Source: Sphingobacterium sp. UGAL515B_05 | GTDB taxonomy: Bacteria; Bacteroidota; Bacteroidia; Sphingobacteriales; Sphingobacteriaceae | Assembly (NCBI RefSeq): GCF_033097525.1 | Contig: NZ_CP109907.1 | Span: forward strand, 1,860,001-1,924,000 | Direction of reading: 5' to 3' | Length of the DNA: 64,000 nt | Shown: positions 44,970-53,529 of the stretch, in pieces | How positions within the stretch are numbered: position 1 is the first letter of the stretch | Layout: each line of letters begins with the position of its first letter | The notes under the pieces: generated by a model | What the model saw: only the letters and a program-made list of their open reading frames with translations | Databases searched by the model: none | What the model was told of the DNA's origin: nothing | Position numbers and translations under genes: made by a program

Positions 44970-45226
44970 AATTTTTTTTCTATCTCAACTTAAGATTTTG
45001 TACAATAATGACTCCAAAGTAAAATTGCAGACAATTTGACACTAATCGGGCAAATTTAGTTATTAGATATGATATCTAACAGCTTACATCCATTTTTTTT
45101 ACGTTATTTTTATTGAAAATGTCAGTTCCTTTCAGCCAGCAAGAATCCGATATATATTTATCCCCTATTAGGCTACCTTTACGTGAAGTTTTTCTGGATA
45201 ATATATGCCTCTAAACCGTCAGCTGA

Positions 45227-46096
45227 TTATGATAAAAACAACTTTTGGTCTGATTGCGGAATGAATCCCAGTTCCTGAGCCTTTTCAAACATCTTCGTAA
45301 TCGCATCACGTCCTTCAAGCCCCAACTCTACTGAATATTTATTGACGTAAAGTTCAATATGTTTGTACATCACCTCTTCACTCATTTCCTGTGCATGCGC
45401 ACGAATAAATTCAAGTCCAGATTTCGGATTGGCAAATGCGAATTCTACACTTTCCTTTAAAATTGTATTCAATGTATCCTTCACCTCTTGTGGCAAACTA
45501 CGTTTTACGACAATTCCGCCAAGAGGAATCGGAAATTTTGTCGTCTTCTCCCAGTACTCCCCCAGATCGACGACTTTATGCAGTCCTTTTTCGGCGTAGG
45601 TGAATCTATTTTCATGAATAATCAATCCCAAATCAATGGATCCATCAAGTAAGGCTCCCTCAATATCCGAAAAAACAAGCTCTACTTTATTTTTTAATTC
45701 GGGGAATGCCAAGCTTAATAAAAAGTTAGCAGTTGTATATTTTCCTGGATAACCCACTTTCAGTTGATCGAATCCCTCCAGGCTTTCAGCTCTTTCTAAT
45801 TTTTGCTGAAGTAATTTCGCTAATTTCGGATCCTTCGTAATCAGCATAGGCCCTACACCAAATCCTAAAGCACTACCTGCATCGAGCAGTTCATAATCTT
45901 CAACCGCGTAGGCAAAGGCATGATAGCTCAGTTTGGTGATGTCAAGATCGCCTTGAAAAGCTTTCAGGTTCAAGGTCTCCACATCTTGATATTCCACCTC
46001 AAAATCCAGTCCTTTGGTATCTATCTTATGATGAATCAATGCATCAAAAATAAATGTATCGTTTGGACATGGAGAAAATCCTAATGTTAATTTCAT
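45227..46096 (-). CDS. mqnD: 1,4-dihydroxy-6-naphthoate synthase (menaquinone, futalosine pathway)
   Basis: A 289-residue MqnA/MqnD-family enzyme; the start MKLTLGFSPCPNDTFIF at 46096 fits the MqnD pattern and the longer frame adds seven unmatched residues. Also present are DITKLSYHAFAYA, GFGVGPMLIT and GLIIHENRFTY. It converts cyclic dehypoxanthine futalosine to 1,4-dihydroxy-6-naphthoate, so the organism probably makes menaquinone by the futalosine route. The other mqn genes are not in the window. Third gene of the surE unit. Distinguished from MqnA by the SPCPND opening. Confidence 0.95.
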   Translation of the reverse strand: MKLTLGFSPCPNDTFIFDALIHHKIDTKGLDFEVEYQDVETLNLKAFQGDLDITKLSYHAFAYAVEDYELLDAGSALGFGVGPMLITKDPKLAKLLQQKLERAESLEGFDQLKVGYPGKYTTANFLLSLAFPELKNKVELVFSDIEGALLDGSIDLGLIIHENRFTYAEKGLHKVVDLGEYWEKTTKFPIPLGGIVVKRSLPQEVKDTLNTILKESVEFAFANPKSGLEFIRAHAQEMSEEVMYKHIELYVNKYSVELGLEGRDAITKMFEKAQELGFIPQSDQKLFLS

Positions 46097-46144
46097 GTTG
46101 TACAAAATTTTTCCCATCCGTCAGATGGGATTTATGAATTTTAA

Positions 46145-46405
46145 TCAAACCGTAATTCTATGCGTGATCAGGTAAAGTATCATTGCCAAAAAAGTACTGG
46201 CAATAATTCCTTTTCCGAGATGATCATTCCCCGATCGATACGCAAAACGCAAAAGCACTAAATTAACCAATACGGCTATGGTATAGATAGCCATGGGTTT
46301 CTCGGGTAAAAAATGAAGTTCAAGATCCGTAAAACGTACTAAAATATGAGCCAATACTGGAGATACAGTACCGATACCCAATCCTATCCAGAGCTTATTT
46401 TTCAC
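46145..46405 (-). CDS. Small membrane protein (86 aa), GTG start
   Basis: A protein with three hydrophobic segments and no family I recognise. I choose the GTG at 46405 over the ATG at 46441: AAGGGGAG, one of the few strong Shine-Dalgarno-like stretches in the window, ends nine bases before that GTG, and the ATG would overlap surE by 47 bp, whereas the GTG overlaps it by only 11 bp. It lies between surE and mqnD in the same unit. Confidence 0.72.
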   Translation of the reverse strand: MKNKLWIGLGIGTVSPVLAHILVRFTDLELHFLPEKPMAIYTIAVLVNLVLLRFAYRSGNDHLGKGIIASTFLAMILYLITHRITV

Positions 46406-47195
46406 GGTTATCGTCTCCCCTTGTATTTCCCAGATGATCAAAGCTCCATGAATTCAATTCTGGGATAGCGTGATGTGCCGTCATATCGAACTGTGTCGGA
46501 ACGACAGATACATAACCATTGGCCAATGCAAAACTATCGGTATCTTCGCCCCTGTCCTGCAAGACAAATTTACCCGTTGTCCAATAATAATCGCGATTGT
46601 GTGGATCAATACGTTCATCAAATTCTTCTACCCAATGCCCGCCAGCCTGTCTACAAATTTTAATACCTTTAAAACCTGCTGTTTGCGGAAAATTAACATT
46701 CAGCAATGTGTTTTTAGGAAGACCATTCGCCAGCACCTGCTCGGCAATAGAAATCACGTAAGGTCTGCAATAGCTAAAATCCGCATCATGGGAAAAGTTA
46801 TCGAGCGAAAAACCAACAGAAGGAATCCCTTCAATAGCCCCTTCTACCGCAGCAGACATCGTACCGGAATACAACACATTGATTGAATTGTTGAGCCCAT
46901 GATTGATCCCCGAGACGCATATATCTGGCTTTTGTCCTTTAAAAACTTTATTCACCGCAAGTTTCACACAATCTACCGGTGTTCCTGAACACTGATACAT
47001 TTCAACCCCTTCATATAAATTGATTTTATCCAAACGTAGCGGTCTACCAAGTGTAATGGCATGCCCCATTCCAGATTGCGCCGAATCAGGAGCAACGACA
47101 ACTACATTTCCTATTTTCTGCATCTCCTCCAATAGCACCTTAATCCCCGGCGCTGTGATACCATCGTCATTAACAACTAAAATATTGGGCTTCAT
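46395..47195 (-). CDS. surE: 5'-nucleotidase SurE
   Basis: A 266-residue SurE, a divalent-metal nucleotidase for nucleoside 5'- and 3'-monophosphates. The metal-site motif ILVVNDDGITAPGI is at the N terminus, followed by VAPDSAQSGMGHAIT, SGTPVDCVKLA, SGINHGLN and YSGTMSAAVEG. First gene of the surE-86 aa-mqnD unit. Confidence 0.97.
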   Translation of the reverse strand: MKPNILVVNDDGITAPGIKVLLEEMQKIGNVVVVAPDSAQSGMGHAITLGRPLRLDKINLYEGVEMYQCSGTPVDCVKLAVNKVFKGQKPDICVSGINHGLNNSINVLYSGTMSAAVEGAIEGIPSVGFSLDNFSHDADFSYCRPYVISIAEQVLANGLPKNTLLNVNFPQTAGFKGIKICRQAGGHWVEEFDERIDPHNRDYYWTTGKFVLQDRGEDTDSFALANGYVSVVPTQFDMTAHHAIPELNSWSFDHLGNTRGDDNREK

Positions 47196-47734
47196 ATGTA
47201 AATAATTTCTTTTTTAAAGGTCTTCAGGAATCCTCAGTGCTCTCCATCTGTGTGTATGCTTTTAGAATATGAGGATTTCTTCTTTACCATATACGAAGTT
47301 AGTAAATCTGAAACCGAGATGTAAATAATATTGACACAACAGGCAATTATTATCTGTAAAGGTCGCTCATTAGGACATGACAACGGCTTAAGCGACTGTG
47401 AAAACAGGGGTTCACACGAACAAAGGAAGCTGCAAATGATCGATGAGTTTAGATGCAGCAAACGGAAATAAGATGGTAACCAAGTTATATGATTTAACAG
47501 TGCTTGTTCAGTGCTTGTTCAGTGCTCGTTCAGTGCTTGCTCAGTAACGACTGAATAAATACCGATTATTCACTGTCTAAACATTGGTTAAATATTGTTA
47601 TTAGGTATATTTTGGTAGGGGTATGATTTACCACCGATCACTACGACATCGTTTGCGTAAGATTGTGTCGTTATTGACAAATATTAGCCCTAAATTTAGC
47701 ATTCAAACAGACAAACAAAGATAATAATTCAGTT
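47196..47734. other. Long divergent intergenic region between surE and kduI
   Basis: This 539-bp gap has no ORF I believe; the only frame of any length (minus strand 47234-47461) has no family match and an odd composition. It contains an 8-bp inverted repeat, AATCCTCA/TGAGGATT (47229-47236, 47270-47277), the four-copy 11-bp tandem repeat at 47498-47545, and a near-consensus -7 box TAAATTTA at 47691-47698 for kduI. A small RNA or several operators are possible. Confidence 0.6.
47498..47545. repeat. Four tandem copies of an 11-bp unit (CAGTGCTTGTT)
   Basis: Units lie at 47498-47508, 47509-47519, 47520-47530 (CAGTGCTCGTT) and 47531-47541 (CAGTGCTTGCT), followed by a partial CAGT. The period is close to one helical turn, so the same face is presented each time. 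It lies about 190 bp upstream of kduI. Confidence 0.9.
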
Positions 47735-48580
47735 ATGAGCATTAATTTTGAATCCCGTTATGCAATAGGGCCAAAGGAATACAAAACTTTAGATACACAA
47801 GGGTTAAGGGAGAATTTTCTAATTGAAACAGTTTTTGAAGCAGACAAAATTAATTTTGTCTATACCCACTATGATCGCTATATGGCTGGTGGAGCAATGC
47901 CTGTAAGCTCAAAAATCAAATTAGATACCATTCCCGCATTATTAAAAGAACCTTACTTCCTTTCGAGAAGAGAGTTGGGTATTATCAATGTCGGTGGGAA
48001 CGGTCAAGTTGAAGTTGACGGCATTACTTATGATCTCAATACCAAAGAAGCCCTTTATATCGGCCAGGGTGCTCAAGAGGTTTATTTTTCAAGCAAGGAC
48101 GCCGCACAGCCCGCAAAATTCTATTTAAACTCCACTCCTGCACATTGCAGCTACCCAACTAAAAAGGTAACGAAAGAAGATGCAAATAAAATAGAATTGG
48201 GTTCATTGGAAACAGCTAACCACCGTACGATCAACCAGATGTTATTGAACAAAGTGGTACAAACCTGCCAATTACAGATGGGAATGACCGAGTTAAAACC
48301 GGGTTCTGTATGGAATACAATGCCATCCCATACCCACGATCGTCGTATGGAAGTCTATTTTTATTTTGAATTACCAGAGGGACAGGCGGTATCACATTTT
48401 ATGGGACCCATCGATGAGACCCGCCATATCTGGATGCACAACGATCAGGCTGTAATTTCTCCACCATGGTCAATTCACTCCGGAGCTGGAACTTCCAATT
48501 ATACCTTTATATGGGGGATGGCGGGTGAAAATTTAGATTATGACGATATGGACAAATGTGCCATCACAGAATTGAAGTAA
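47735..48580 (+). CDS. kduI: 5-dehydro-4-deoxy-D-glucuronate isomerase
   Basis: A 281-residue cupin enzyme of the normal length. Metal-binding residues are visible in MPSHTHDRRMEVYFYFELP and the second His in PPWSIHSGAGTSNYTFIWGM. It converts 5-keto-4-deoxyuronate, released from unsaturated oligogalacturonides or oligoglucuronides, to 3-deoxy-D-glycero-2,5-hexodiulosonate. KduD, the next enzyme, is encoded two genes downstream. First gene of the kdu unit. Confidence 0.97.
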   Translation: MSINFESRYAIGPKEYKTLDTQGLRENFLIETVFEADKINFVYTHYDRYMAGGAMPVSSKIKLDTIPALLKEPYFLSRRELGIINVGGNGQVEVDGITYDLNTKEALYIGQGAQEVYFSSKDAAQPAKFYLNSTPAHCSYPTKKVTKEDANKIELGSLETANHRTINQMLLNKVVQTCQLQMGMTELKPGSVWNTMPSHTHDRRMEVYFYFELPEGQAVSHFMGPIDETRHIWMHNDQAVISPPWSIHSGAGTSNYTFIWGMAGENLDYDDMDKCAITELK

Positions 48581-48581
48581 T

Positions 48582-49703
48582 ATGAAAAAAACACTCGTAT
48601 TAAGTTTAGCGCTAGGACTTTCAACACTTGCTTTTGCGCAGAACAACAAAACCATTACTGTAAACAACTCTTCCGCTAGCGCAAGAACAGAGTTGATCAG
48701 TATCCCTTATGCAACATTCGAGAAACACTTCGAGTTAAAAAACAGTGTATTTACGATTGTGGATAAGGATAAAAAGGAACTCGCCTATCAGCTTGAGAAA
48801 CTTGGAAAACCAACGGCACAAAATATTTTAATCCAAATAACCGTTGCTCCTAAAAGTTCAACAACCTTTGGTGTTAATGGGAATAAACCTACAGCTATTG
48901 CTTCCAAGACCTATGCAAGATACGTCCCCGAACGCAAAGATGACTTTGCATGGGAAAACGATATTGCGGCTTTTAGAGCCTATGGAAAGGCTTTAGAAGG
49001 CAGCTCAGAAGATGCACAGGGCTTTGACTTCTGGGCAAAACGTAGCAATGACCTTGTTGTTGACGAATGGTATAAAACTGGGGATTATCATGCCGATCAT
49101 GGCAAAGGCTTAGATTATTATTCCGTTGGACAAACCTTGGGCGTTGGCGATGCAACTCCGTTTATTGACGAACAGGTTGTTTACCATAAGCATTATCGCC
49201 AATACGAGGTATTGGACAATGGTCCGCTACGCTCCACATTCAAACTTATCTATGAACCGGAGAATGTAAAGGGTCAGCAGCTACAGGTTGAAAAGACCGT
49301 TTCCTTAGATGCTGGGAGTCAATTGAACAAAATAAGCTATTCTATCAAAAACGCAACCTCTGCCTCTACGCCAATTGTTGTGGGGATAGCTAAAAGAAAA
49401 GAGGAAAAACCTCAAATTCTAAATGATGTAAAGAATGGCATTTTAGCGTATTGGGAACCTGCAGAAGGAGATAAAATTACAGGAACTGCGGTTATTCTAC
49501 CAAAAGTAAAATATGTATTCAAAGATAGTCCAAAACAATTTTTACTGGCAACCACCGTCAAAAATGATAAACCACTGGTTTATTTTGCGGGGGCTGCGTT
49601 CAATAAAGCGGGTAAAATAGGTAGTTTTGAGCAATGGCAATCTTATGTAAAAACATTTAAAAATAATTTAGATCAACCATTAACAATAAAATATTCAAAA
49701 TAA
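48582..49703 (+). CDS. Exported DUF4861 family protein
   Basis: A 373-residue exported protein (signal peptide to about residue 20, LAFAQ) of the DUF4861 type: KTYARYVPERKDDFAWENDIAAFR, GFDFWAKRSNDLVVDEWY, DYHADHGKGLDYYSVG and LDNGPLRSTFKLIY. The family is found near uronate and pectin-type degradation genes; the enzymatic role is not settled as far as I know. It sits exactly between kduI (1-bp gap) and kduD (shared TAATG), which strongly ties it to unsaturated uronate metabolism, perhaps in the periplasm. Confidence 0.88.
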   Translation: MKKTLVLSLALGLSTLAFAQNNKTITVNNSSASARTELISIPYATFEKHFELKNSVFTIVDKDKKELAYQLEKLGKPTAQNILIQITVAPKSSTTFGVNGNKPTAIASKTYARYVPERKDDFAWENDIAAFRAYGKALEGSSEDAQGFDFWAKRSNDLVVDEWYKTGDYHADHGKGLDYYSVGQTLGVGDATPFIDEQVVYHKHYRQYEVLDNGPLRSTFKLIYEPENVKGQQLQVEKTVSLDAGSQLNKISYSIKNATSASTPIVVGIAKRKEEKPQILNDVKNGILAYWEPAEGDKITGTAVILPKVKYVFKDSPKQFLLATTVKNDKPLVYFAGAAFNKAGKIGSFEQWQSYVKTFKNNLDQPLTIKYSK

Positions 49704-50473
49704 TGTCCATACTGCAATCTTTTGACTTAAGTGGGAAAGTAGCCTTGGTAACAGGCTGCAAAAGAGGAATTGGCAAGGCAATTGCCGAAGCATTGGCTGA
49801 AGCCGGAGCAGATATTATCGGCGTTTCAGCGTCATTGGAAACTGAAGGCTCTGCAGTAGAAAAATCCGTAAAAGCATTAGGCAAAAATTTCTATGCCTAT
49901 CAGTGTGATTTCTCTAAACGGACAGAACTTTACAAATTTATCGAAAAAGTAAAATCAGCGCATCCGACGATTGACATTCTGTTTAACAATGCCGGAAATA
50001 TCCTTCGTAAACCTGCTGCCGAGCATCCAGATGAATATTGGGATGAAATTATCGAGATCAATCAAAATGCGCAATTTATATTAACACGTGAAATTGGAAA
50101 GGACATGATTTCACGTGGAACTGGAAAGATCGTATTTACAGCATCTTTGTTAACTTTCCAAGGTGGTATCAATGTTCCGGGATATGCCGCTTCAAAAGGT
50201 GCTGTAGGATCTATGGTAAAGGCTTTTGCGAATGAGTGGGCTTCCAAAGGTGTCAACGTAAACGGATTTGCTCCAGGATATATCGCCACGGATAATACCG
50301 AAGCACTTAGGGACGACCCTGAACGCTCTAAGTCCATTTTGGACCGTATACCTGCAGGTCGCTGGGGAACTCCAGAAGATTTTAAGGGGCCAGCCGTATT
50401 CCTCGCTTCAAAAGCTTCTGACTATGTACATGGAACCATCCTTACCGTGGATGGTGGTTGGATGGGAAGATAA
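49703..50473 (+). CDS. kduD: 2-dehydro-3-deoxy-D-gluconate 5-dehydrogenase
   Basis: A 256-residue classical short-chain dehydrogenase. The cofactor motif is TGCKRGIGKA, the structural NNAG is in LFNNAGNI, and the catalytic residues are Ser (TASLL), Tyr-x-x-x-Lys (GYAASKGA). It reduces the KduI product to 2-keto-3-deoxygluconate. The KduD call rests on sequence pattern plus the operon with kduI; without the neighbour another SDR substrate would be possible. A terminator follows. Confidence 0.93.
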   Translation: MSILQSFDLSGKVALVTGCKRGIGKAIAEALAEAGADIIGVSASLETEGSAVEKSVKALGKNFYAYQCDFSKRTELYKFIEKVKSAHPTIDILFNNAGNILRKPAAEHPDEYWDEIIEINQNAQFILTREIGKDMISRGTGKIVFTASLLTFQGGINVPGYAASKGAVGSMVKAFANEWASKGVNVNGFAPGYIATDNTEALRDDPERSKSILDRIPAGRWGTPEDFKGPAVFLASKASDYVHGTILTVDGGWMGR

Positions 50474-50499
50474 TAATCAACCTTTACGATAAGTTTGTT

Positions 50500-51339
50500 T
50501 TAAGAGTCTTTATCCGAAGGGGTAAAGACTTTTTTTACAATTCTAAACCCCAAATTACTAAAAGATGCATTGGGACTAACTGCACCTATATATATCGTAT
50601 TAAAAGCAGCACAGCTATTTTTACTACACCACCAGGAGCCTCCTCGGGCATGGGCAATAGAGCGATCACCATCTCTTTCAAGCTTTCCGGTGCAAAATTC
50701 AAAGACATTTCCAAAGATGTCATAAAGCCCCCATGGATTGGGTTTGAATTTTCCAACAGGAGAAGTATACAGATAGCCATCAGAATAATCCGCTTTCAAA
50801 TGATCTTTTCCATGCCATACATTTGCATATTCACCCATATTCTCTTTACTGAAACCTGCAAAATAATAGCCTTCGCTACCCGCTCTGGCCGCCACCTCCC
50901 ATTCGTCAAAAGAGGGTAATCTACAGTTTGCCCAGGTACAATATGCCAGCGCATCCTTATAGGAGATACAGGTAACAGGATGATCCATCTTAGCCTCAAT
51001 GCCGCCACGACTTACCCCATTCGGAAAGCGCCAATAGGCTGTACTATCCTGTAGCCAACGAAACTCTGCCAAGCCAGGCTCAAAGACCATGGCATTGTGA
51101 TAGCGTTCTGCTAATGTTTTATAGCCTGTTGCTTGAACGAATTTCTCAAATTCAGCATTCGTTAGCTCAAACTTAGCGATCCAAAACGATTCAACTTTTA
51201 CAACTCTTTTGGGATTGTCTAGACTACCTGTATCACCCAAAGGATAGTCTCCGGCCGGAATCTGGATATAGTTTCCAGCTTGGGCTTCACATTGAAGATG
51301 TAAAACAATCAATCCTATTAAATAGAGTAACTTCCTCAT
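50500..51339 (-). CDS. Secreted formylglycine-generating enzyme family protein with conserved copper-site cysteines
   Basis: A 279-residue exported protein (signal peptide to about residue 20) of the SUMF1/FGE-sulfatase fold. The fold marks are IPAGDYPLGDTG, PVTCISYKDALAYCTWA, CRLPSFDEWEVAARAG and GLYDIFGNVFEFCTG. RGGSWWCSKNSC followed by SNLGFRIV has the same spacing as the CxxxxC copper-binding pair and SNLGFR of human FGE. Most bacterial paralogues (EgtB, PvdO, GldK types) lack that pair, so genuine formylglycine-forming activity on sulfatases is plausible. No sulfatase gene is in the window. Its 3' end holds the kduD terminator. Confidence 0.85.
   Translation of the reverse strand: MRKLLYLIGLIVLHLQCEAQAGNYIQIPAGDYPLGDTGSLDNPKRVVKVESFWIAKFELTNAEFEKFVQATGYKTLAERYHNAMVFEPGLAEFRWLQDSTAYWRFPNGVSRGGIEAKMDHPVTCISYKDALAYCTWANCRLPSFDEWEVAARAGSEGYYFAGFSKENMGEYANVWHGKDHLKADYSDGYLYTSPVGKFKPNPWGLYDIFGNVFEFCTGKLERDGDRSIAHARGGSWWCSKNSCAAFNTIYIGAVSPNASFSNLGFRIVKKVFTPSDKDS
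50505..50530 (+). terminator. Intrinsic terminator of the kdu unit
   Basis: AGTCTTTATCC pairs with GGGTAAAGACT (one T-G pair) around loop GAAG and is followed by seven T. The hairpin lies inside the 3' end of the convergent FGE-like gene, so the two units overlap at their ends. Confidence 0.82.
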
Positions 51340-51399
51340 TCTCCTTGCCGTTTGTTATAATACAAATTTGAAGTTTCGAATACTAAAAATCCAACTGCG

Positions 51400-52155
51400 C
51401 TACTTGCTTTTTTTCTCTTCGTAATATTTTAGCGCCCGACTAAAGATCAGCGCCTCATTTTCTTTATTGTAATTTAGATAGGAGTAATAATTGCTATTTT
51501 CTCCATATAACTTTTTAAAAGACGTAGACTTTATAAATTCACTATATTCACCACGTTTCATCAGCAACATCAATAAGGTCAGGGCATCTTTGTCTTTCGG
51601 TGTCTTCTTGGCATAATCAATAATAAAAGGAATCATTTGCCAGCCGTTGAGCTCCACTAGGGCATGCTTATAATTTACCCCCATCCGTTTGCTTCGGATA
51701 ACAGATTCCTGGATAAGTTTGATTACTGAATCCCTATTCTCCTGCAAAAAATCGGTCTGTCTTTGCGACCAGGACGACTCATTAAAACCGTCCAATAAGG
51801 TGCCAAAGATTTTTTTGTCGATCTGCGTTTGGTATTCAGGTATAGCGCAATTCTGTGCATATAATTCTGCGTGAATCATGGTATAGGTAAACTTTTCGCG
51901 CAGGGACAGCTTTTTGAAATCAGTAGCCGAAATTGCATTTGTTCCAGCATCGGTCGTTTCTTTATCTTCTTCGGGGATTATTTTTGCGATTAACGCCTTT
52001 ACTTTGTCCAAACCATAGGGCGGGATGGTCATTTTGTTCCGCATTTCGATAGCAGCAGGATCCATAAAAAGACTCTCGTCATCCTCCGAATTCGTTTGTG
52101 CAAAAACACCTGCCCAACACAGGAAAGAAATAAAAAATAAAAGTCCCCTTTTCAT
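51400..52155 (-). CDS. Exported hypothetical protein (251 aa)
   Basis: A signal peptide ends near residue 19 (VFAQ). The mature protein is acidic at its N terminus (NSEDDESLFMDP) and then largely helical. Family not recognised. It has a single cysteine after the signal (NCAIPEY). It lies 60 bp upstream of the FGE-like gene on the same strand and could be co-transcribed with it. Confidence 0.75.
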   Translation of the reverse strand: MKRGLLFFISFLCWAGVFAQTNSEDDESLFMDPAAIEMRNKMTIPPYGLDKVKALIAKIIPEEDKETTDAGTNAISATDFKKLSLREKFTYTMIHAELYAQNCAIPEYQTQIDKKIFGTLLDGFNESSWSQRQTDFLQENRDSVIKLIQESVIRSKRMGVNYKHALVELNGWQMIPFIIDYAKKTPKDKDALTLLMLLMKRGEYSEFIKSTSFKKLYGENSNYYSYLNYNKENEALIFSRALKYYEEKKSK

Positions 52156-52377
52156 ATCGTATGATTTAATATCTTTTAAAAATAAAGAAATTACTGCTAC
52201 AAAAATTATTCCTCTTTATTATATAGAACTCCCTTTCGCCCCGATCTGCCTTTTCCTAATTGCAATGATTTCTACATACAATAATTCCTTTTTGTAATGA
52301 ATACCCTCTGCTCCTAACAAAAATCCCCAGATTTAATAAAACCCAGGGATACTATATTTCTTTTACTTTTGTCGATA

Positions 52378-52953
52378 TCAAGAATATAAACCTTTCTTAT
52401 CGATAAACTCTATCACCTTTTGCGGTACAAAAAATTGAATATTTTTATTTTCCTTGATTGCCTTTCGCAAAAAGGTAGAAGACAATTCCATCAGTGGTGT
52501 AGCTGTAATGGTGATTGAAGGATGATCCTTAAGCTTTCCACCATCATATCCAGGACGTGGGTAGACATAAATCTGGTAGTCACGTAAGATAATATCCGCA
52601 TTTTTCCATTTTTCCAAAGATTCCAAACTATCTTCTCCCATGAGGAGCACAAATTCACGATTGGGATATTTTGCTTTTAAATGAGTGAGTGTATCTATCG
52701 TATATGACGGTATTGGTAAATGGAATTCAATATCTGTTACCCGCAGGTGTTCAGCACCTTCCAAAGCCAGATTTAACATCTCCAGACGATCATAGGGATC
52801 TGCCAATGTAGATTTCTTCTTAAATGGATTTTGAGGAGAGACCACAAACCAAACTTCATCCAATTCAGTGAAACTGGCCATATAATTAGCGATGATCAGG
52901 TGCCCTATGTGCACCGGATTAAAAGAACCAAAATACAAACCAATTTTTCGCAT
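52378..52953 (-). CDS. nadD: Nicotinate-nucleotide adenylyltransferase
   Basis: A 191-residue nucleotidyltransferase that makes deamido-NAD from nicotinate mononucleotide. The start MRKIGLYFGSFNPVHIGH at 52953 carries the GSFNPxHxGH signature; the open frame extends 16 codons into gmk without a match. LLMGEDSLESLEKWKN and STFLRKAI (the ISSTxIR-like motif) are also present. It starts 4 bp after gmk, in the yicC-gmk-nadD unit. Confidence 0.96.
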   Translation of the reverse strand: MRKIGLYFGSFNPVHIGHLIIANYMASFTELDEVWFVVSPQNPFKKKSTLADPYDRLEMLNLALEGAEHLRVTDIEFHLPIPSYTIDTLTHLKAKYPNREFVLLMGEDSLESLEKWKNADIILRDYQIYVYPRPGYDGGKLKDHPSITITATPLMELSSTFLRKAIKENKNIQFFVPQKVIEFIDKKGLYS

Positions 52954-52957
52954 GGAC

Positions 52958-53527
52958 TTATTTATTGATAAATCCCATAACAATTTCTTCAGCTTCGGCA
53001 CATGCAGTAGCTAAATCAAAGTTATTCAATATGACATCAAATTTATTGGCATAGGTAAGTTCCAGTTCAGCTTTGGCAAAACGTTCTTTCAATTTTTCTT
53101 CTGAATCCGTTCCACGCCCTGTCAAACGCTCCTTAAGCACCTCCAATGATGGTGGCTGTACGAAAATAGAAATTGCCTGTTCTGGGAATTTTGATTTCAA
53201 ACGTAGTCCACCAACCACATCGATATCAAAAATAACATGTTTACCTTCTTTCCAAATACGTTCAATTTCTGAACGCAACGTACCGTAAAATGTTCCTGAA
53301 TATACTTCTTCAAACTCGATGAACTCCTGTTTAGCGACCTTATGTAGAAACTCCTCCTTTGACATAAAATAATAATCTTTTCCGTCTACTTCCTGTCCTC
53401 TAGGGTCACGTGTACTCGCCGAAATGGAAAACTCTATTTTATCGCCATGTTTGCTTAAAAGATCTCTTACTATGGTTGTTTTACCCGCTCCTGATGGGGC
53501 CGAGAATATAATTAATTTACCGCTCAT
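52958..53527 (-). CDS. gmk: Guanylate kinase
   Basis: A 189-residue kinase that phosphorylates GMP to GDP. The P-loop is FSAPSGAGKTTIVRD, the GMP-binding segment is SISASTRDPRGQEVDGKDYYF, and EFEEVYSGTFYGT follows. It lies 2 bp after yicC and 4 bp before nadD, so the three are co-transcribed. Confidence 0.97.
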   Translation of the reverse strand: MSGKLIIFSAPSGAGKTTIVRDLLSKHGDKIEFSISASTRDPRGQEVDGKDYYFMSKEEFLHKVAKQEFIEFEEVYSGTFYGTLRSEIERIWKEGKHVIFDIDVVGGLRLKSKFPEQAISIFVQPPSLEVLKERLTGRGTDSEEKLKERFAKAELELTYANKFDVILNNFDLATACAEAEEIVMGFINK

Positions 53528-53529
53528 CC

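Noticed and set aside
47234..47461. 75-codon open frame on the minus strand in the surE-kduI gap
   Set aside because: No family match, unusual Cys/Ser-rich composition, no promoter box or ribosome site, and the gap is otherwise regulatory in character.
47735..50473. A full polysaccharide utilisation locus around kduI
   Set aside because: No SusC/SusD pair, lyase, sulfatase or hybrid sensor lies next to it. The only nearby features are surE and an FGE-like gene on the other strand.
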